Positions 1 to 5,381 of a DNA stretch of 5,381 nucleotides are shown piece by piece. The position numbers and the translations under genes were made by a program. Source of the DNA: an uncultured Clostridia bacterium (GTDB lineage Bacteria; Bacillota; Clostridia; RGIG6154); contig CAKSHV010000118.1 in NCBI GenBank assembly GCA_934457515.1, forward strand, positions 1 through 5,381, given 5' to 3'. The notes below the pieces were generated by a model that saw only the letters and a program-made list of their open reading frames with translations, made no database searches and had not been told where the DNA came from. Positions within the stretch are counted from its first letter, which is position 1; each line of letters starts with the position of its first letter.

Positions 1-221
1 GTTTGACCCCGAAAAATACAGAGAATTTATTGGTTGCCGGTCGGTGCATATCGTCAACGCACGAGGCACAGGCATCATTTCGCATTATGCCGATTGTGTG
101 CTGCATAGGTGAGGCGGCGGGCAACGCGGCAGCCATTGCTTTAACCGACGGCACAACTTTGGAAAATGCCGATATCGGTAAGCTTCATGCGGCACTTAAA
201 GCAAACCACGCGATGTTTTAA
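1..221 (+). CDS. FAD-dependent oxidoreductase, C-terminal fragment (5' end outside window)
   Basis: This is the last 72 or so residues of a gene that begins before the window; the reading frame starts at base 3 and ends at TAA 219-221. The visible piece contains ENLLVAGRCISSTHEAQAS followed by RIMPIVCCIGEAAGNAAAIAL. This is the C-terminal signature of FAD-dependent oxidoreductases of the FAD_oxidored type, in which the LLVAGRC and GEAAG segments close the FAD-binding fold. The substrate cannot be inferred, because the N-terminal dinucleotide-binding motif and the substrate domain are missing. The protein is expected to be a cytoplasmic flavoprotein. The gene ends normally and an intrinsic terminator follows 17 bases later, so it probably belongs to an upstream transcription unit separate from cysE. 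The family is fairly sure; the specific function is unknown. Confidence 0.82.
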   Translation, partial: LTPKNTENLLVAGRCISSTHEAQASFRIMPIVCCIGEAAGNAAAIALTDGTTLENADIGKLHAALKANHAMF

Positions 222-238
222 TATTTAAATTTAAGAAA

Positions 239-267
239 GGCTTTGCAAAAATGCAAAGTCTTTTTTT
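239..267 (+). terminator. Rho-independent terminator after the oxidoreductase gene
   Basis: CTTTGCA (241-247) and TGCAAAG (252-258) form a perfect 7-bp stem around a 4-base AAAA loop. The stem extends outward by a G-U pair (240/259) and a G-C pair (239/260), and further by A-T pairs into the T run. Seven Ts (261-267) follow directly, giving the standard stem plus U-tract form. It lies 17 bases after the stop codon and before the cysE promoter, so it separates the two transcription units. Confidence 0.9.
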
Positions 268-306
268 ATTTATTTTTCATTTTAAGAAAATTTGTTAAAA
301 TATAGG

Positions 307-335
307 TTGCGAAAATGCTTATTTTGTGATACAAT
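307..335 (+). promoter_or_regulatory. Predicted sigma-A type promoter for the cysE operon
   Basis: TTGCGA (307-312) serves as the -35 box and TACAAT (330-335) as the -10 box, with an ideal 17-base spacer. A TG at 327-328, one base before the -10 box, makes it an extended -10 promoter. The expected transcription start is near 341-343, leaving an untranslated leader of only about 35 bases before the cysE start. That is too short for a T-box or other riboswitch. The match is by eye and has not been tested by transcript mapping. Confidence 0.68.
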
Positions 336-352
336 ATCTTAGAGTTATTGTA
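330..352. promoter_or_regulatory. Inverted repeat over the -10 box and start site; candidate operator
   Basis: TACAATA (330-336) and TATTGTA (346-352) form a perfect 7-bp inverted repeat with a 9-base spacer, centred on 341. The left arm contains the predicted -10 box and the right arm lies just after the predicted start point, where a bound dimeric repressor would block RNA polymerase. A further TTGT at 324-327 makes TTGT-N3-ACAA with the left arm. The arms are AT-rich and part of the match comes from the -10 box itself, so chance is a real alternative. I do not recognise it as the site of a named regulator. Confidence 0.35.
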
Positions 353-376
353 ATTAAAGTGTATTGAGGTGTGTTT

Positions 377-1009
377 GTGTTTAATCAAATTAAAAAAGAT
401 ATTCAGTCTATTTTAGAGCGCGACCCCGCCGCCCGCAATTTCTGGGAGGTTTTTTTCCTGTACCCCGGCTTTAAAGCCGTTTTGCGGCACAGAGTTGCGC
501 ATAAGCTGCACAAAAGCGGTCATTATTTTCTGGCGGACATGATTTCCAAAAAAACAAGAAGGAAATACGGCATTGAAATCCACCCGGCGGCGCAAATCGG
601 AACGGGCGTTTTTATCGACCACGGCATGGGCGTTGTCATCGGTGAAACCGCAGTTGTGGGGGATAACTGTACGATTTACCAGGGCGTAACCTTGGGTGGC
701 ACGGGCAAACACAAAGGCAAGCGCCACCCGACCATCGGAAACAATGTGCTTATCGGCTGCGGCGCGAAGGTTTTGGGTCCGTTTAAAGTGGGAGATAATT
801 CCAAAATTGCCGCAAACGCCGTTGTGCTGCAGGAGGTGCCGCCGAACTGTACCTGTGTCGGTATCCCCGCGCGCATTGTGCGCATGAATAATGAGCGTGT
901 TCATGTGAGTAATTTTGACCATATCCATATGCCCGACCCTGTTTCACAGGAACTTTGCAAATTAAGTGTTCGCATTGAGCAGCTTGAAAAAGACGCACAG
1001 ACAAAATAA
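377..1009 (+). CDS. cysE: Serine O-acetyltransferase (short, Bacillus-type)
   Basis: CysE transfers acetyl from acetyl-CoA to L-serine, giving O-acetylserine, the first step of cysteine synthesis in the cytoplasm. The 210-residue product has an N-terminal helical part (about 1-65) with [13 protein letters not shown], then a left-handed beta-helix of hexapeptide repeats (about 66-170). By family knowledge the catalytic residues are Asp81-His82 in FIDHG and His117 in [17 protein letters not shown] is the CoA-site loop. The length fits the short Gram-positive form (about 215 aa), not the 273-aa E. coli form. I chose GTG at 377 because GAGGTG (366-371) sits 5 bases upstream and the protein then starts [10 protein letters not shown], as family members do. 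An in-frame GTG at 371 overlaps the ribosome binding site and is less likely. It is the first gene of the cysE-cysS-mrnC unit, behind a good promoter. The product is expected to feed CysK, which is not in the window. Confidence 0.96.
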   Translation: MFNQIKKDIQSILERDPAARNFWEVFFLYPGFKAVLRHRVAHKLHKSGHYFLADMISKKTRRKYGIEIHPAAQIGTGVFIDHGMGVVIGETAVVGDNCTIYQGVTLGGTGKHKGKRHPTIGNNVLIGCGAKVLGPFKVGDNSKIAANAVVLQEVPPNCTCVGIPARIVRMNNERVHVSNFDHIHMPDPVSQELCKLSVRIEQLEKDAQTK

Positions 1010-1040
1010 GGCTTTTTTTACAGAAAGGACAGATCAGCCA

Positions 1041-2426
1041 ATGAAGGTTTTTAACACATTAACCAGAAAAAAAGAAGAATTTCAGCCGGTTGAGCCGGGA
1101 AAAGTGCGCATGTATGTTTGCGGTCCGACCGTTTATAACTACATTCACATTGGCAATGCGCGCCCCATGATTGTGTTCGATACGGTTCGCAGATATTTGG
1201 AATATAAAGGGTATGACGTAAACTACGTTTCCAATTTCACCGATGTGGACGATAAAATTATTAAAAAAGCCAACGAAGAGGGCGTTTCGGCAGACGTGAT
1301 TTCTGAGCGTTATATCAAAGAGTGCCAAAAAGACATGGCGGCAATGAACGTTATGCCCGCAACCACGCATCCGAAAGCGACCGAGGAAATTCAGGGCATG
1401 ATTGACATGATTTCGACCCTGATTGAAAAAGGGTATGCGTATAATGCAAACGGAACGGTTTATTTCAGAACCAAGGCTTTTTCCGATTACGGCAAATTAT
1501 CCAAGAAAAATATTGATGAATTGCAGGCAGGTCACCGCGAAATTCAGGTGACGGGCGAGGACGGCAAGGAGGATTATTTCGACTTTGTGCTGTGGAAGCC
1601 CAAAAAGGAGGGCGAGCCATTCTGGCATTCGCCGTGGAGCGACGGCAGACCGGGCTGGCACATTGAGTGCTCGGTGATGGCAAAAAAATATTTGGGCGAC
1701 GAGATTGACATTCATGCCGGCGGCGAGGACTTGATTTTCCCGCACCATGAAAACGAAATTGCGCAGAGCGAGGCGGCAAACGGAAAGCCTTTCTCCAAGT
1801 ATTGGCTGCACAACGGCTTTTTGAATATTAACAATGTAAAAATGAGCAAGTCGCTGGGCAACTTTTTCACCGTTCGCGAAATTGAAGAACAGTACGATTT
1901 GCAGGTTTTGCGTTTCTTTATGTTAAGCGCGCACTACAGAAGCCCCTTAAATTTCAGCGCAGAGCTGATGGCTGCTGCAAAAAGCGGTTTAGAGCGCATT
2001 TTAAATGCTGTGTCCCGCCTTTCCGACTTAAAGGGAACGGACGGCGAGCAGACCAACGAAAAAGAAATTCAGGAGTTTGTTGATAAATTTGACGCGGCAA
2101 TGGATGACGATTTTAACACAGCCGACGCGGTTTCCGCCATTTTCGAGCTGGTTAAATACGCAAATGTGCATATAGACGAATCCTCTTCCGCAAAAGATAT
2201 TAAAGCGGCGCTTTCCGCCCTTCAAATGCTCTGCGGCGTTTTGGGCATTATAACCGAAGTGAAGGAGGAAATGTTAGATTCCGACATTGAGGCTTTAATT
2301 GAAGAGCGCCAGACGGCACGCAAAGAGAAGAATTTTGCGCGTGCGGATGAAATCCGAAATCTGCTTTCCGAAAAAGGAATTATTTTAGAGGACACAAAAG
2401 AGGGTGTGAAATGGAAGAGAGCCTGA
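1041..2426 (+). CDS. cysS: Cysteinyl-tRNA synthetase
   Basis: This class I aminoacyl-tRNA synthetase charges tRNA-Cys with cysteine using ATP, in the cytoplasm. The 461-residue length matches the family (E. coli CysS is 461 aa). The Rossmann catalytic domain carries the HIGH-type motif HIGN (36-39) and the KMSKS motif (267-271). By alignment with the E. coli enzyme, the zinc that selects cysteine is held by Cys27 (MYVCGPTVY), Cys210 (WHIECS), His235 and Glu239 ([12 protein letters not shown]); all four are present. The remainder, after about residue 300, is the helical and anticodon-binding part. The start is ATG 1041, with AGAAAGGA (1022-1029) upstream; the reading frame stays open to a GTG at 966, but that start would lie inside cysE and add 25 residues not typical of the family. 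The gap after cysE is 31 bases. The 3' end overlaps mrnC by 16 bases. Confidence 0.98.
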   Translation: MKVFNTLTRKKEEFQPVEPGKVRMYVCGPTVYNYIHIGNARPMIVFDTVRRYLEYKGYDVNYVSNFTDVDDKIIKKANEEGVSADVISERYIKECQKDMAAMNVMPATTHPKATEEIQGMIDMISTLIEKGYAYNANGTVYFRTKAFSDYGKLSKKNIDELQAGHREIQVTGEDGKEDYFDFVLWKPKKEGEPFWHSPWSDGRPGWHIECSVMAKKYLGDEIDIHAGGEDLIFPHHENEIAQSEAANGKPFSKYWLHNGFLNINNVKMSKSLGNFFTVREIEEQYDLQVLRFFMLSAHYRSPLNFSAELMAAAKSGLERILNAVSRLSDLKGTDGEQTNEKEIQEFVDKFDAAMDDDFNTADAVSAIFELVKYANVHIDESSSAKDIKAALSALQMLCGVLGIITEVKEEMLDSDIEALIEERQTARKEKNFARADEIRNLLSEKGIILEDTKEGVKWKRA

Positions 2427-2833
2427 TTACTGCATTAAGCGACGAGGTTGTGGAGGATATTAAGGAATATTCTCCGCTGACGCTTGCGTTTATAGGCGAC
2501 GGTGTGTATGAGCTTTTTGTGCGCACCCAGGTTGTGAAAAACACCAATGCGCCGGCGGGCAGACTGCATGCTCGGTGCGTGAAATTTGTCCGCGCAGCAG
2601 GGCAGTGCGCAGCAATGGACGCGTTAGAACCGCTTTTAACCGAAGAGGAAATTGCAATTTTCAAGCGCGGCAGAAACACGAAAGTGAACACAAAAGCAAA
2701 AAATGCGTCGCTTGCGGAATACAAAAAAGCAACCGGGTTTGAGGCGCTGTTGGGATTTTTGTATGTTTCCAAAAGAACAGAGCGCTTGGAAGAACTTATG
2801 CATATTGCATATAACGCCGTTGCAAATGAATAA
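2411..2833 (+). CDS. mrnC: Mini-ribonuclease 3 (Mini-III)
   Basis: Mini-III is a dimeric RNase III-like enzyme with the catalytic domain but no double-stranded RNA-binding domain; in Bacillus subtilis it trims 23S rRNA precursors. The 140-residue product matches the family length. The sequence [16 protein letters not shown] (23-38) contains the first acidic active-site cluster (Asp30, Glu34), and [13 protein letters not shown] (107-119) contains the second (Glu111). [15 protein letters not shown] (86-100) is the conserved basic segment between them. The ATG at 2411 lies inside the end of cysS in another frame, with AGAGGG (2399-2404) 6 bases upstream, which suggests translational coupling. 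Its place directly after cysS matches the cysS-mrnC order of Bacillus. In Bacillus rlmB comes next; here a yitT-type gene follows. Confidence 0.94.
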   Translation: MEESLITALSDEVVEDIKEYSPLTLAFIGDGVYELFVRTQVVKNTNAPAGRLHARCVKFVRAAGQCAAMDALEPLLTEEEIAIFKRGRNTKVNTKAKNASLAEYKKATGFEALLGFLYVSKRTERLEELMHIAYNAVANE

Positions 2834-2842
2834 CAGATAAAA

Positions 2843-2900
2843 CTTCTTTTTGCATAATTTTCTTATTCAGTCAAACAATAAGAAAAAAGGCAAAAAGGAG
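2843..2900 (+). promoter_or_regulatory. Long hairpin in the mrnC-yitT gap that pairs with the yitT ribosome binding site
   Basis: Two nested inverted repeats fill this gap. The outer arms are CTTCTTTTTGC (2843-2853) and GCAAAAAGGAG (2890-2900), pairing over 11 bp with one G-U. The inner arms are TTTTCTTATT (2858-2867) and AATAAGAAAA (2877-2886), a perfect 10-bp pairing with a 9-base loop. A small internal loop (2854-2857 against 2887-2889) separates them. The outer right arm includes AAAGGAG (2894-2900), the Shine-Dalgarno sequence of the next gene, so the folded RNA would hide it. No T run follows the stem, so it is not a standard terminator. The pairing is seen directly; the regulatory role is inference, and the stem is AT-rich, so its stability is uncertain. 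Confidence 0.5.
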
Positions 2901-2907
2901 AAGAAAT

Positions 2908-3729
2908 ATGCTTAAAAAGTGGTTAGTGGTTGCATGCGGTGCGGCAATCATGGCGTTTGGAATCGATGTATTTTTAATTCCGGCTAAAATTGCTGCGGGC
3001 GGCGTAAGCGGTATTGCCGCAATATTGAAAAATGCGGCGGGCATTAAAGCCTCGGTCACGACCCTTGCCTTAAATTTTCCGCTGCTTTTGATATTTGGTT
3101 TTGTATACGGAAAGAAAAGCGGACTTAGCTCGCTTGTCGGCGCACTGATGCTTTCGTTTTTCTTGGAAGTGTTTTCGTTTGTTCCGCGCCTTGTGCAAAA
3201 TGAAATGCTGTGCGCGATTGCGGGCGGGCTTCTTAGCGGAGCGGGGCTCGGAACGGTGTTCCGTGCCGATGCAAACACCGGCGGGACAGACATTGTGGCG
3301 CTGCTTTTGCAAAAAAAGTGGCCGTATTTTCCAATCGGAACGCTTGTTTTGGTGTCGGACGGCATCATCATTTTAGCGTCCGGCTTGGTGTTTAAAAGCT
3401 TTGATATTATGATTTATGCCTGCATTGCACTTTTTATTTCCACCAAAGTGATAGATGCTATTGTAATCGGTCTAGACTATGCAAAAGAAATAACGGTCGT
3501 CAGTCCGAAAGCACCCGATATTGCGCGCGAAGTGATGGCGGTTTTAAGCCGCGGTGTGACGGGAATTCGCAGCATTGGGCTGTATTCGGGAAAAGAAAGC
3601 TTAATGCTTATCAGCGTTGTCAGCCGTAACCAGGCGGTAAAATTTAAAAATATCGTGCAGAAATATGATGAAAATGCCTTTGTGATTGTTTCGGATGTAA
3701 AAGAAGTAATCGGCGAAGGCTTTCGGTAA
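2908..3729 (+). CDS. YitT-family membrane protein (DUF161 plus DUF2179)
   Basis: This is an integral membrane protein of 273 residues, the usual size for the YitT family, whose biochemical role is not established. The N-terminal part (about 1-190) is the YitT membrane domain, with hydrophobic segments near 5-25, 50-67, 74-93, 99-117, 143-162 and 167-186. It carries the family signatures FLIPAKIAAGGVSGIA (22-37) and ADANTGGTDIVA (120-131). After the last membrane segment, residues about 193-273 form the soluble DUF2179 domain, ending in the typical VIGEGF. ATG 2908 was chosen for AAAGGAG (2894-2900), 7 bases upstream; that site lies inside the hairpin described for the preceding gap. It is 74 bases after mrnC and 34 bases before the transketolase genes. 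Nothing in the sequence ties it to cysteine or pentose metabolism; such links would be guesswork. Confidence 0.92.
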   Translation: MLKKWLVVACGAAIMAFGIDVFLIPAKIAAGGVSGIAAILKNAAGIKASVTTLALNFPLLLIFGFVYGKKSGLSSLVGALMLSFFLEVFSFVPRLVQNEMLCAIAGGLLSGAGLGTVFRADANTGGTDIVALLLQKKWPYFPIGTLVLVSDGIIILASGLVFKSFDIMIYACIALFISTKVIDAIVIGLDYAKEITVVSPKAPDIAREVMAVLSRGVTGIRSIGLYSGKESLMLISVVSRNQAVKFKNIVQKYDENAFVIVSDVKEVIGEGFR

Positions 3730-3763
3730 TAAACAGTGAATTTTTATTTAAAGGAGATTGCTT

Positions 3764-4609
3764 ATGGACAGTCAGGAAAGAAACAGATTGGAAACGATTG
3801 CGTATCGGATTCGTGAGGACGCTTTAACTGCGGTTTACAGCGCAGGTTCGGGTCATCCGGGCGGTTCGCTTTCCATTGCGGAAATTTTGTCCGTTTTGTA
3901 TTTTAAGGAAATGAATGTTGACCCCAAAAATCCGACATGGGATGACCGCGACCGTTTTGTGCTTTCCAAAGGACACTGCGCGCCTGCACTTTACGGTGCG
4001 CTTGCCGAAAAGGGGTACATACCCAAAGCAGATTTAACGACTTTAAGAAAGACGGGCAGTTACTTAGAAGGACACCCTGATAAGAAGAAAATTGCCGGCG
4101 TGGACATGTCGGCAGGTTCGCTCGGTCAGGGAATCAGCGCCGCATGCGGCATGGCGGTTGCAGGCAAGCTTGATAAAAAAGACTATCGCGTGTATACCGT
4201 TTTGGGCGACGGTGAAATAGAAGAAGGTCAGGTTTGGGAGGCGGCCATGTTTGCCGCGCATTATAAATTAGATAACCTTTGCGGTTTTGTGGATTACAAC
4301 GGCTTGCAGATTGACGGACCGATTGCAGAGGTTATGTCGCCCGAGCCGATTGCAGATAAGTTCGAGGCGTTCGGCTGGCATGTGATTTCGATTGACGCGC
4401 ACGATGTCGGCGCAATTGCAGACGCTTTGGCGGAAGCCAAAAGCGTGAAAGGCAAACCGACCATGATTATTGCCAAAAGCGTGAAAGGCAAAGGCGTTTC
4501 CTTTATGGAAAACAATGTTTCGTGGCACGGCAGCGCGCCGAACAAAGAGCAGTATGAGCAGGCGATGAGCGAGCTTTCCACAAAATTAAAAGAACTGGAG
4601 GACAAATAA
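3764..4609 (+). CDS. Transketolase, N-terminal (thiamine diphosphate-binding) subunit
   Basis: This is one half of a split transketolase, which moves two-carbon ketol units between sugar phosphates in the non-oxidative pentose phosphate pathway. The 281-residue product covers only the N-terminal domain of the usual enzyme of about 620-670 aa. Visible motifs are SGHPGGSLS (29-37), with the conserved active-site His31; SKGHCAPALY (68-77); GSLGQGIS (118-125); and the thiamine diphosphate/Mg signature running from GDG (148-150) to DYNGLQIDG (177-185), in which Asp149 and Asn179 should bind Mg. ATG 3764 has AAAGGAG (3750-3756) 7 bases upstream; an in-frame TTG at 3758 is too close to that site. 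The next gene, one base after the stop codon, supplies the other half. A 1-deoxyxylulose-5-phosphate synthase is unlikely, since that enzyme is a single longer chain. Confidence 0.95.
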   Translation: MDSQERNRLETIAYRIREDALTAVYSAGSGHPGGSLSIAEILSVLYFKEMNVDPKNPTWDDRDRFVLSKGHCAPALYGALAEKGYIPKADLTTLRKTGSYLEGHPDKKKIAGVDMSAGSLGQGISAACGMAVAGKLDKKDYRVYTVLGDGEIEEGQVWEAAMFAAHYKLDNLCGFVDYNGLQIDGPIAEVMSPEPIADKFEAFGWHVISIDAHDVGAIADALAEAKSVKGKPTMIIAKSVKGKGVSFMENNVSWHGSAPNKEQYEQAMSELSTKLKELEDK

Positions 4610-4610
4610 A

Positions 4611-5381
4611 ATGGCTGATAAAATTGCAACAAGAGAGGCTTACGGCAAAGCGCTTGCCGAATTTTCCTCCAAATATGATATTGTGGTTATGGACGCGGAC
4701 TTGGCGGCTGCAACCAAAACGGGAATTTTCAAAAAAGCGTGCCCCGAGCGGTTTATCGACTGCGGCATTGCGGAGCAGAATATGATGTCGGTTGCGGCGG
4801 GTATTGCAGCCTGCGGCAAAACCGTATTTGCAAGCTCGTTTGCCATGTTTGCGGCAGGACGTGCGTTTGAACAGGTGAGAAACTCGATTTGTTATCCGAA
4901 TTTAAATGTAAAAATCGGCGCAACCCACGGCGGTATTTCGGTTGGCGAAGACGGTGCGACCCACCAGTGCTTAGAGGATATCGGCATAATGCGTACCATT
5001 CCGAACATGGTTGTGATAAATCCTGCGGACGCGGTTGAGGCGCGCGCGGCAGTTGAGGCGGCAATTCTGCATAACGGCCCGGTTTATCTTCGTTTCTGCC
5101 GTCTTGCAACCTCTGTTTTGTATAACGAGGCGAATTTTAAATTTGAAATCGGAAAAGGTATTTCCTTGAAAGATGGAAAAGACGTTACCCTTATTGCAAA
5201 CGGCGTTATGGTGGAAATGGCGCTTGAAGCGGCAGAAATGCTTGCCAAAGAAAACATTTCCGCGCGCGTTATCGATATGCACACCGTAAAACCCATTGAC
5301 CGCGAAATTGTGTTAAAAGCGGCAAAGGAAACGGGCGCGATTGTAACGGCGGAGGAACACAATATTTACGGCGGCTTAGGC
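4611..5381 (+). CDS. Transketolase, C-terminal (pyrimidine-binding) subunit, 3' end outside window
   Basis: This is the partner of the preceding gene; the frame is open from ATG 4611 to the last base, giving 257 residues of an expected 310 or so. The pyrimidine-binding domain (about 1-165) contains RFIDCGIAEQNMM (47-59), whose Glu55 is the family's catalytic glutamate that activates thiamine diphosphate, then FASSFAMFAAGRAFEQVR (73-90), and GEDGATHQ (112-119) with conserved His118. The transketolase C-terminal domain starts around 180 (SARVIDMHTVKPID, 217-230) and reaches EEHNIYGGLG at the window edge. TGGAGGA (4596-4602), within the end of the upstream gene, is the ribosome binding site, 8 bases before the start. 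The single-base gap between the genes suggests tight co-translation of two subunits that must assemble to form the active site at their interface. Confidence 0.95.
   Translation, partial: MADKIATREAYGKALAEFSSKYDIVVMDADLAAATKTGIFKKACPERFIDCGIAEQNMMSVAAGIAACGKTVFASSFAMFAAGRAFEQVRNSICYPNLNVKIGATHGGISVGEDGATHQCLEDIGIMRTIPNMVVINPADAVEARAAVEAAILHNGPVYLRFCRLATSVLYNEANFKFEIGKGISLKDGKDVTLIANGVMVEMALEAAEMLAKENISARVIDMHTVKPIDREIVLKAAKETGAIVTAEEHNIYGGLG

Noticed and set aside
273..290. Small inverted repeat TTTTTC / GAAAA downstream of the first terminator.
   Set aside because: The short A/T-only stem with a weak loop is expected by chance in this gap.
413..928. Long open frame of 171 codons on the - strand across cysE.
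   Set aside because: It lies wholly opposite a well-supported cysE gene, has no recognisable protein motif and is a codon-bias shadow.
984..1019. Possible terminator between cysE and cysS, from the T run at 1013-1019.
   Set aside because: The T run has only a weak A-rich partner (around 985-990) and no GC-rich stem before it, so it does not look like an intrinsic terminator.
966..1040. In-frame upstream extension of cysS from a GTG at 966.
   Set aside because: It would overlap the end of cysE and add 25 residues unlike the family. The ATG at 1041 has a ribosome binding site and gives the normal 461-aa length.
2850..2879. Possible promoter before yitT: TTGCAT, 18-base spacer, AACAAT.
   Set aside because: Each box matches the consensus poorly and the elements sit in a very AT-rich inverted repeat where such matches arise by chance. 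It is not excluded.
2871..3371. Open frame of 166 codons on the - strand across the yitT-type gene.
   Set aside because: It is antisense to a clear membrane-protein gene, has no ribosome binding site of note and no recognisable domain.

Overview
The window looks like ordinary chromosome from a low-to-medium GC Gram-positive anaerobe of the Clostridia (Bacillota). The evidence is the cysE-cysS-mrnC gene order, which is shared with Bacillus and Clostridia, a Mini-RNase III gene, a YitT-family membrane protein, a transketolase split into two subunit genes, strong AGGAGG-like ribosome binding sites, and AT-rich gaps between genes of more balanced composition. Species cannot be told from this sequence. 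All seven genes lie on the + strand.

Layout. Bases 1-221 are the 3' end of an FAD-dependent oxidoreductase gene, closed by a strong intrinsic terminator (239-267). A 149-base gap (222-370) holds that terminator, a good extended -10 promoter (307-335), and an inverted repeat over the -10/start-site region that could be an operator. Next come cysE (serine O-acetyltransferase, 377-1009), cysS (cysteinyl-tRNA synthetase, 1041-2426) and mrnC (Mini-ribonuclease 3, 2411-2833), which overlaps cysS by 16 bases. A 74-base gap follows, most of it able to fold into a long two-part hairpin that buries the Shine-Dalgarno sequence of the next gene, a YitT/DUF161-DUF2179 membrane protein (2908-3729). After a 34-base gap come the N-terminal (3764-4609) and C-terminal (4611 to beyond the window end) subunits of a split transketolase, one base apart.

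How the genes fit together. CysE commits serine to cysteine synthesis, CysS charges the cysteine onto tRNA, and MrnC matures 23S rRNA, so the first three genes link amino-acid supply to translation. The transketolase pair serves the non-oxidative pentose phosphate pathway. No terminator was seen between 1010 and 5381, so all six genes could share one transcript, though an undetected promoter before yitT or the transketolase pair is possible.

No new defence system, mobile element, CRISPR array or RNA gene was found. The points most worth a second look are regulatory: the hairpin that would sequester the yitT ribosome binding site, and the inverted repeat over the cysE promoter, where no T-box leader is present.
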